In this document: one piece after another, positions 14,535-19,093 of the stretch
How the letters are laid out: each line of letters begins with the position of its first letter
Position numbering within the stretch: position 1 is the stretch's first letter
Source of the DNA: CAWJHE01 sp964614855
GTDB taxonomy: Bacteria; Chloroflexota; Anaerolineae; Anaerolineales; UBA4823
Reading direction: 5' to 3'
Assembly: GCA_964614855.1 (NCBI GenBank)
Contig: CAZTMX010000035.1
Coordinates: 1-19,093 of the forward strand
DNA: 19,093 nucleotides
The notes under the pieces: model-generated
Seen by the model: only the letters and a program-made list of their open reading frames with translations
Database searches by the model: none
Told to the model about the DNA's origin: nothing
Made by a program: the position numbers and the translations under genes

Positions 14535-14572
14535 GCTCGTTTTGGGATTTTACCGGTAAGAAAGGAGAACTC

Positions 14573-14803
14573 ATGGTTGATTTTGATCACCTGCCGGTTT
14601 GCGACGGCTGTGGTGTGGAGATAACCTGGGCGCCTGTGCTTGTGAAGCGTACAGGTGAAGGCGCAACCGCCCTGGTGCACAAACCCCTGGTGTATTGCTG
14701 TGAGCTGTGTGCCCAGGGTTTACCCTGCACGTGTGCCGAAAGAATGGAGCTGGATGATGAACGGCGCGGGTATAATAAGGGAGATGCAACCGCTGCCATG
14801 TGA
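14573..14803 (+). CDS. Small Cys-rich (zinc-ribbon-like) protein of unknown function
   Basis: A 76-residue protein with CDGCG (C10, C13) and, after 28 residues, YCCELCAQGLPCTC (C42, C43, C46, C52, C54). Two CxxC knuckles at this spacing suggest one bound zinc; the extra CxC could be a second metal or redox site. The AAAGGAG at ideal distance before the ATG supports a real gene. It is 38 bases after the stress-protein stop, and its end overlaps the methyltransferase start. I do not recognise the family. Confidence 0.75.
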   Translation: MVDFDHLPVCDGCGVEITWAPVLVKRTGEGATALVHKPLVYCCELCAQGLPCTCAERMELDDERRGYNKGDATAAM

Positions 14804-15791
14804 AACCCTGGAAAACCGACTGGCTCTTGCTTTACAAGCGCGCCGCCCTCTCCTGGAGCACCATCTGGATGGGGTGGTGCGTTTGTTTAACGGTTTTTAC
14901 GAAGGCTGCCCGGAACTGAGCGTGGAGTGGTACGCCGGGACGTTGTTAATCTTTGCGTATAGTCGAGATTTGCAGGAAATTCAGTGCTTGCTGCGCCGGG
15001 TGCAGGTCTTCTATCAGCAGAATATGCCCGGCATCGCATGTGTCTTGTTCAAAGCCAGGTACGCACCAGACCAGGCGCTGCGGCGCGGGGAGGCTGTGCA
15101 AGGTCAGCCGGCGCAGGTTGCGCTGGAAAACGGCGTGCGCTATGCCTTGAACCTGAGGCTAAACCAGGATGCCAGTTTTTATGCGGATACGCGTCTGCTG
15201 CGCAGCTGGCTGCTTGAAAACAGCCTGGGGAAGAGAGTGATCAATACCTTTGCCTACACCGGCAGCCTGGGCATTGCCGCCCTGGCGGGCGGTGCGCAGC
15301 GTGTGGTCCAGGTGGACCGCAGCGGAAAATTCCTGGCGCTGGCGGAGCAATCCCTGGTTCTTAACCGGATGGATGAAGGTCGCATGCAACTGGATGTGGG
15401 GGATTTCTACAGCCGGGCGGCTTTTTACAAACGGACAGGCGAGTTGTTTGACCTGGCAGTTTTTGACCCGCCCTTCTTCTCCACCACGCATAAAGGCAGC
15501 GTTGACCTGGCGCACCAAAGCACCCGTCTGATCAACAAACTGCGCCCGCTGGTTGCTGACGGGGGAAAATTGATCGTGGTGAATAATGCCTTGTTCTTAA
15601 GCGGGCGAGAGTACATGGAGAGCTTGCAAGGCCTGTGTACGGATGGGTACTTGAGTATCGACAAAATCATCCCGATCCCCGAAGACATCACCGGTTATCC
15701 TCAAACGATCGTGGATCAACCGCCAGTCGATCCGGCGCCGTTCAACCACCCAACCAAGATCGTGGTTTTAGGAGTCAGGCGTAAGGGGTAA
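14757..15791 (+). CDS. Class I SAM-dependent methyltransferase, RlmI/RlmK-like
   Basis: The protein fits the family of SAM-dependent rRNA cytosine/guanine methyltransferases. An N-terminal alpha/beta part (ENRLALALQARRPLLEHHLD, then VVRLFNGFYEGCPELSVEWY) precedes the SAM site INTFAYTGSLGIAALAGGA, the acidic strand end VVQVDRS and the catalytic DPPFFS motif. No N-terminal PUA domain is present, unlike full RlmI. Start choice: ATG 14757 has GGAG seven bases upstream; ATG 14754 and 14784 are alternatives, and the frame is open back to 14655 without a good site. Any of them overlaps the Cys-rich gene. The target base is not deducible. Confidence 0.88.
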   Translation: MNGAGIIREMQPLPCETLENRLALALQARRPLLEHHLDGVVRLFNGFYEGCPELSVEWYAGTLLIFAYSRDLQEIQCLLRRVQVFYQQNMPGIACVLFKARYAPDQALRRGEAVQGQPAQVALENGVRYALNLRLNQDASFYADTRLLRSWLLENSLGKRVINTFAYTGSLGIAALAGGAQRVVQVDRSGKFLALAEQSLVLNRMDEGRMQLDVGDFYSRAAFYKRTGELFDLAVFDPPFFSTTHKGSVDLAHQSTRLINKLRPLVADGGKLIVVNNALFLSGREYMESLQGLCTDGYLSIDKIIPIPEDITGYPQTIVDQPPVDPAPFNHPTKIVVLGVRRKG

Positions 15792-15842
15792 TTGGGCGAA
15801 TTGCCTGAGATGGTAACTCCGATCAGGTGGTAGAATACTTCC

Positions 15843-17171
15843 ATGCCTGCCAGGAGTACATCGACGCTAGCAACAGGCAGGCGTTTTCACCTGCCCGCCA
15901 CTTTTCGCGCCTTGCGCCATTACAATTTTCGCCTGTGGTTTGTCGGTCAAACCATCTCACTGATTGGCACCTGGATGCAAACCATGGCCCAACAGGTGCT
16001 GGTGTACCGGCTCACTGGGTCTGCGGCTGCATTAGGCGTGGTGAGTTTTATCGGGTTGATCCCCTTAATCCCGCTTTCCTTTTGGGGCGGTTCGCTGGCG
16101 GACCGGCTTTCGAAGCGAAAAATTATTATCATCGCTCAAGTTGCGATGATGATAACTTCTTTTCTTTTAGCCGGGCTGATCTGGTCTGGTGATGTGCAAC
16201 TCTGGCACGTGTACCTGATGGCGCTTATCCTGGGGGCGGCAACTGCCTTTGATCTGCCGGCGCGCCAGGCTTTTGTGGTGGATATGGTGGAAGGAAAAGA
16301 TGACCTGGCGAATGCCATCGGGTTGAATTCCGCCATGTTCAACATGGCGCGCGCCGTAGGCCCGGCAGCCGCAGGTGTACTGGTGGCGGCCATGGGGGAA
16401 GCGCCGGCGTTTTTGCTAAACGGCTTCACATTTATGGCGTTAATCATCAGCCTGGCGCTGATGCGCAACCTGCCGCCGCCAGCGATCGCCAGCCAGGCGA
16501 AGGTGAAGACCCTGCAGCACATGGCCGAAGGGTTGACCTATATCCGCACCCGCCCATCGCTGATCGCGCTCATCAGCCTGGTGGCTGTCAGCGCGCTGGC
16601 CTCCATGCCGTACAGCACCTTGCTGCCGGTGTTTGCCGCAGATATCCTCAACGACAGTGCGCAGCCCATCGTAAACGCCCTGTGCGGCGGTGCGGATCCG
16701 TTGATGCACTGCCTGGCGCCTGAAGCGCTGCCGTTGGGTATCCTCTATGCCCTGGTGGGCGTGGGCGCGGTGACCAGCGCCCTGTTTGTCGCATCCCGGC
16801 AGGGGAAATCCGGGTTGGGTCGCTTGCTCACCCTGGGTAACCTGGCTTTTCCCGCCTTCTTGCTTGTTTTTGCCTTTTCTCGCTCTTTCTTGCTCTCCAG
16901 CCTCACCATGATGTTGGTCGGTTTCAGTTTTGTCTTGCAGAATGCGCTATCGAATACGCTGCTGCAAATCATCAGCCCGGATAACCTGCGCGGACGGGTG
17001 ATGAGCATCTATACCCTGACCTTCCAGGTGATGATGCGCCTGGGCAGCCTGCAGGCGGGTTATGTGGCTGATTGGGCGGGTGCTGCGTTTTCGGTGGCCA
17101 TCGGCGCGGCGATCTCGCTGGCGTACGGCGTTTTCATGGCAATTAAGTTCCCCAAAGTCCGGCGGATGTAG
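15843..17171 (+). CDS. MFS transporter, EntS-like (MFS_3) exporter
   Basis: A 442-residue polytopic membrane protein with about twelve helices. The N-terminal half has YNFRLWFVGQTISLIGTWMQ, as in EntS-like exporters, the loop 2-3 motif GGSLADRLSKRK and FDLPARQAFVVDMV. The C-terminal half has a repeat-type loop NLRGRVMSIYTLTFQ. An extracytoplasmic insertion between helices 7 and 8 contains two cysteines (NALCGGADPLMHC). Substrate is unknown; siderophores or drugs are family precedents. The ATG has no well-spaced ribosome site: AGGTGG is 12 bases upstream. A TAGAAT box at 15831-15836 would place the transcript start at or very near the ATG, so leaderless translation is possible. Confidence 0.92.
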   Translation: MPARSTSTLATGRRFHLPATFRALRHYNFRLWFVGQTISLIGTWMQTMAQQVLVYRLTGSAAALGVVSFIGLIPLIPLSFWGGSLADRLSKRKIIIIAQVAMMITSFLLAGLIWSGDVQLWHVYLMALILGAATAFDLPARQAFVVDMVEGKDDLANAIGLNSAMFNMARAVGPAAAGVLVAAMGEAPAFLLNGFTFMALIISLALMRNLPPPAIASQAKVKTLQHMAEGLTYIRTRPSLIALISLVAVSALASMPYSTLLPVFAADILNDSAQPIVNALCGGADPLMHCLAPEALPLGILYALVGVGAVTSALFVASRQGKSGLGRLLTLGNLAFPAFLLVFAFSRSFLLSSLTMMLVGFSFVLQNALSNTLLQIISPDNLRGRVMSIYTLTFQVMMRLGSLQAGYVADWAGAAFSVAIGAAISLAYGVFMAIKFPKVRRM

Positions 17172-17198
17172 GTTAATAGTTTAAAGAGTCTGGTGAAA

Positions 17199-17227
17199 CC
17201 ACATGGCAATTTATAGAATGCATGTGG
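17199..17227. repeat. Inverted repeat after the MFS gene
   Basis: CCACATG (17199-17205) and CATGTGG (17221-17227) are perfect 7-bp arms around 15 bases. It lies 28 bases after the MFS stop. No U-tract follows, so it may be a weak factor-dependent 3' structure or chance. Confidence 0.3.
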
Positions 17228-17274
17228 CGCCAGGGGCTGCTTGTTGGAAGGCAGATAAGGAATTGTTGAGAGCC

Positions 17275-17303
17275 TTGACAGGCATCTATAATGTGGGTAA
17301 AAT
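17275..17303 (+). promoter_or_regulatory. Near-consensus promoter of the arsR-type gene
   Basis: TTGACA (17275-17280), exactly 17 bases, TAAAAT (17298-17303): eleven of twelve consensus positions. The transcript would start near 17310, giving a leader of about 23 bases. It is the strongest promoter in the window by sequence, as expected for a gene held down by its own repressor. Confidence 0.7.
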
Positions 17304-17304
17304 C

Positions 17305-17324
17305 ATATTCAAATAAATGAATGT
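17305..17324 (+). promoter_or_regulatory. ArsR/SmtB-type operator
   Basis: ATTCA-AATAAA-TGAAT (17307-17322), plus an extra A/T pair after one mismatch, covers the predicted transcription start. Its style is that of SmtB/CadC sites, and it sits where a bound repressor would block RNA polymerase. Autoregulation by the gene that follows is inferred. Confidence 0.55.
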
Positions 17325-17332
17325 TATAGGCT

Positions 17333-17734
17333 ATGAAAAAGATCCAAGATAATTACAGGTTGCAAGCCAAATATTTTAAAGTATTCATCCACCCGACGCG
17401 CCTGGCGATCTTAGACCTGCTGCGTGATGGGGAGGAGTGTGTCTGTCACATGGTCGCCTTATTCGGTCTTCCCCAGGCGCACATCTCGCAGCATCTGATG
17501 ATCTTGCGCGAGGCCGGGTTGGTCTCGGACCGGCGGGATGGCTGGAATATCTTTTATCGCGTGATTAAGCCAGAAATTTACCAGGTGATTGATGCCATGA
17601 ACGGCATTGCTGGCAAAAGTGTTTCTAGCTCTTCGAGCGAGAAACACAGAATCAAACCAAGGAATTGTCCCTGTCCCAAGTGTAATCTTGCTGAGCAGGA
17701 ACACGGGATTTTGAAAGGTAATTTGGCTGAGTAA
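17333..17734 (+). CDS. ArsR/SmtB-family metal(loid)-responsive repressor
   Basis: A winged-helix repressor that leaves DNA on binding a metal or metalloid. The 133 residues hold the HPTRLAILDLLRDGEE start of the fold, the alpha-3 motif ECVCHM (Cys36, Cys38) typical of the As/Sb or Cd/Pb-sensing types, the recognition region QAHISQHLMILREAGLV (48-64) and the wing DRRDGWNIFYRV. The core ends near residue 92. A Ser-rich linker and the tail NCPCPKC (Cys112, 114, 117) follow; this is longer than the usual 95-120 residues and could add metal ligands. The ribosome site is weak. The ArsP-type permease downstream makes arsenicals the most likely signal. Confidence 0.94.
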   Translation: MKKIQDNYRLQAKYFKVFIHPTRLAILDLLRDGEECVCHMVALFGLPQAHISQHLMILREAGLVSDRRDGWNIFYRVIKPEIYQVIDAMNGIAGKSVSSSSSEKHRIKPRNCPCPKCNLAEQEHGILKGNLAE

Positions 17735-17766
17735 ACCATACCTGCTTTCGAATTAACCTACAAAAT

Positions 17767-17791
17767 AAGCGGAAAAACCGCTTTCTTTTTT
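17767..17791 (+). terminator. Rho-independent terminator after the arsR-type gene
   Basis: AAGCGG, loop AAAAA, CCGCTT, then TCTTTTTT. The 6-bp stem with a T-rich tract 32 bases after the stop fits an intrinsic terminator. It would reduce read-through into the permease gene, so that gene may need a promoter of its own in 17792-17887; a TATTAT (17817-17822) is there, but without a convincing -35. Confidence 0.7.
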
Positions 17792-17887
17792 CGAAAAGCG
17801 TATGCGAATTAGCGAATATTATAGTGAAATTATCGCGTGACTGAGGTTGCATATTAAATCAATACAGCCGCGCATAGGAGAAAATTA

Positions 17888-19093
17888 ATGGATGTTTTGG
17901 GATTTCTGGCGAATTTAATCCAGGGCGGTTTAGGGAACCTGGCTGCTTACCTGGCTGCACATGTCCTATTGTGCCTGGTGCCGGCATTTTACATCGCCGG
18001 CGCCATGACCGCGCTTATCCCCAAGGAATCCGTGACGCGATTTTTGGGCCGCAATACGCCGAAGTATGTTTCCTATCCGGCCGCAGCGCTGGCAGGCTCG
18101 GTGCTCGCCGTTTGTTCCTGCACGATTGTCCCTTTATTTGCAGGGATTTATAAAAAAGGTGCGGGATTAGGCCCAGCCATCACCTTTCTGTTCTTTGCCC
18201 CAGCCGCCAATATTCTGGCGTTGGTTTACACGGGCGGTGTGATCGGTGTGGATCTGGCCTTTGCTCGCCTGTTCCTCTCCCTGGCCTTCGGGATCGGCAT
18301 TGGTTTGATCATGGCGTTGATCTTCAGCCGTTCCGACATGGCGCACGACAAGGCTACCGATGAAATGTTTGCTGGCCAAAACCGCAAGGGCATGCAACGG
18401 GCTGCTTTGGTGTTTCTGCTGATCCTGGTAGCCTTACTGCTTTCTGGGACACTCAAGGTGGGTTTGCTGACCAATTCGTACGCACAAGCCACGCTGCCCA
18501 TTCCTGGCGTGGATGTTTTCCAGGATACCCTCTACAAATTGGTGCCTTATGATGCCAGCAAAGGCGAGGAAGGCGTCACTGCACAGGGCGCATTTTTGAT
18601 CGCCCTCCTGGTTCTGATTGGAATTTCTTCCTGGAAAGGTATGGAAAACATCCACGAAGGTTTCACCCGCTGGACCTGGGTTGCCCTGGGGCTGGTTGGA
18701 CTGACTCTCTTGACGGCTGCGCTGGGCATGCAGCCGCATGCTGGTGGGCTGGAACTCCTCTTTACCGGGAAGTTCTTTGCGGTGTTGCTTGCTCTGGCTG
18801 TCCTGGGCTGGTTGTTGCGAAAGCGGTTGAGCGAAGATGAGCAGCGCGATTTCTTGTGGGAATCCTGGCGTTTTGTCAAACAGATTTTCCCGCTGCTGAT
18901 CGTTGGTGTGTTTACAGTAGGTGTCATCCGAGAATTGATCAGGCCGGAATGGATCCAAGCGCTTGCGGGCGAGAATACAGTCATGGGAAATCTTGCAGGT
19001 GTTGTGTTCGGTATCTTTATGTATTTCCCCACCCTGGTTGAAGTGCCCATCGCCAAAATGTTCCTCAACCTCGGGATGCACCGCGGTCCGCTG
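17888..19093 (+). CDS. ArsP-type permease (PF03773 family), first 402 residues, 3' end beyond window
   Basis: A multi-spanning membrane protein of the family whose studied member ArsP exports trivalent organoarsenicals. The frame is open from the ATG at 17888 (AGGAG seven bases upstream) to the window edge. The family motif CSC-TIVPLFAGIYKKGAGLG appears at 76-95 (Cys76, Cys78), followed by the PAITFLFFAPAANILAL helix (96-112). A repeat-like second half includes ITVGV-type helices and MYFPTLVEVPIAKMFLNLGM near the truncation point. About eight or more hydrophobic segments are visible, with a polar loop at about 205-240. Position behind the ArsR-type regulator supports metalloid efflux; other permeases of this family have unknown substrates. 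Confidence 0.88.
   Translation, partial: MDVLGFLANLIQGGLGNLAAYLAAHVLLCLVPAFYIAGAMTALIPKESVTRFLGRNTPKYVSYPAAALAGSVLAVCSCTIVPLFAGIYKKGAGLGPAITFLFFAPAANILALVYTGGVIGVDLAFARLFLSLAFGIGIGLIMALIFSRSDMAHDKATDEMFAGQNRKGMQRAALVFLLILVALLLSGTLKVGLLTNSYAQATLPIPGVDVFQDTLYKLVPYDASKGEEGVTAQGAFLIALLVLIGISSWKGMENIHEGFTRWTWVALGLVGLTLLTAALGMQPHAGGLELLFTGKFFAVLLALAVLGWLLRKRLSEDEQRDFLWESWRFVKQIFPLLIVGVFTVGVIRELIRPEWIQALAGENTVMGNLAGVVFGIFMYFPTLVEVPIAKMFLNLGMHRGPL

Noticed and set aside
14551..14558. TACCGGTA palindrome before the Cys-rich gene
   Set aside because: Eight bases only, single copy and next to a ribosome site; expected by chance in a window of this size.
17287..17292. Perfect TATAAT as the -10 of the arsR-type promoter
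   Set aside because: It is only six bases from the TTGACA; TAAAAT at the exact 17-base distance is the better partner.
1..19093. CRISPR array, insertion sequence, tRNA or rRNA
   Set aside because: I found no spaced direct repeats, transposase-like protein, terminal repeats or cloverleaf/rRNA signatures on either strand.

Overview
The window reads as a metagenome-type scaffold (two runs of exactly 100 N, both inside genes) from a bacterium that is most likely a Chloroflexota of the Anaerolineae type. That placement is an inference from the gene mix and protein style (a DmsABC-like respiratory molybdoenzyme with TorD and polyferredoxin partners, a GAF/NarL-type two-component pair, a HEAT-repeat plus UspA pair). 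No rRNA or tRNA is present to test it.

Layout. 1-2115 (minus) is the 5' part of a large protein of unknown function that runs off the left edge; it looks more AT-rich than its neighbours and has a good sigma70-type promoter. 2381-3683 (minus) is a two-gene unit: a Gfo/Idh/MocA oxidoreductase, broken by the first gap, followed by zinc-free MsrB. From 3910 onward everything reads on the plus strand.

3910-12284 is the core of the window. A soluble histidine kinase and a NarL-type response regulator come first. Next is a 266-base regulatory region with an 18-bp perfect palindrome, a third copy of its half-site and a candidate promoter. Then come a Tat-exported molybdopterin catalytic subunit, a four-cluster ferredoxin subunit, an eight-helix quinol-type membrane anchor, a TorD-family chaperone and a soluble polyferredoxin. 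Inferred function: an anaerobic quinol-linked reductase acting outside the membrane on an unknown oxidised substrate (S-oxide, N-oxide or similar). All four cysteines of the kinase lie in its GAF domain, which suggests a redox or Fe-S sensor driving this operon. The catalytic subunit lacks the third cysteine expected for its FS0 cluster.

12548-15791 is a second unit: HEAT-repeat protein, tandem universal stress protein (broken by the second gap), a 76-residue Cys-rich protein and an RlmI/RlmK-like methyltransferase, all overlapping or closely spaced. A leader with several inverted repeats precedes it. 15843-17171 is an MFS exporter. 17333-19093 is an ArsR/SmtB regulator, with a near-consensus promoter, an operator-like inverted repeat and a terminator, followed by an ArsP-type permease that runs off the right edge: a probable metal(loid) resistance module. 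I saw no mobile element, CRISPR array or RNA gene. No gene-free stretch exceeds 300 bases.
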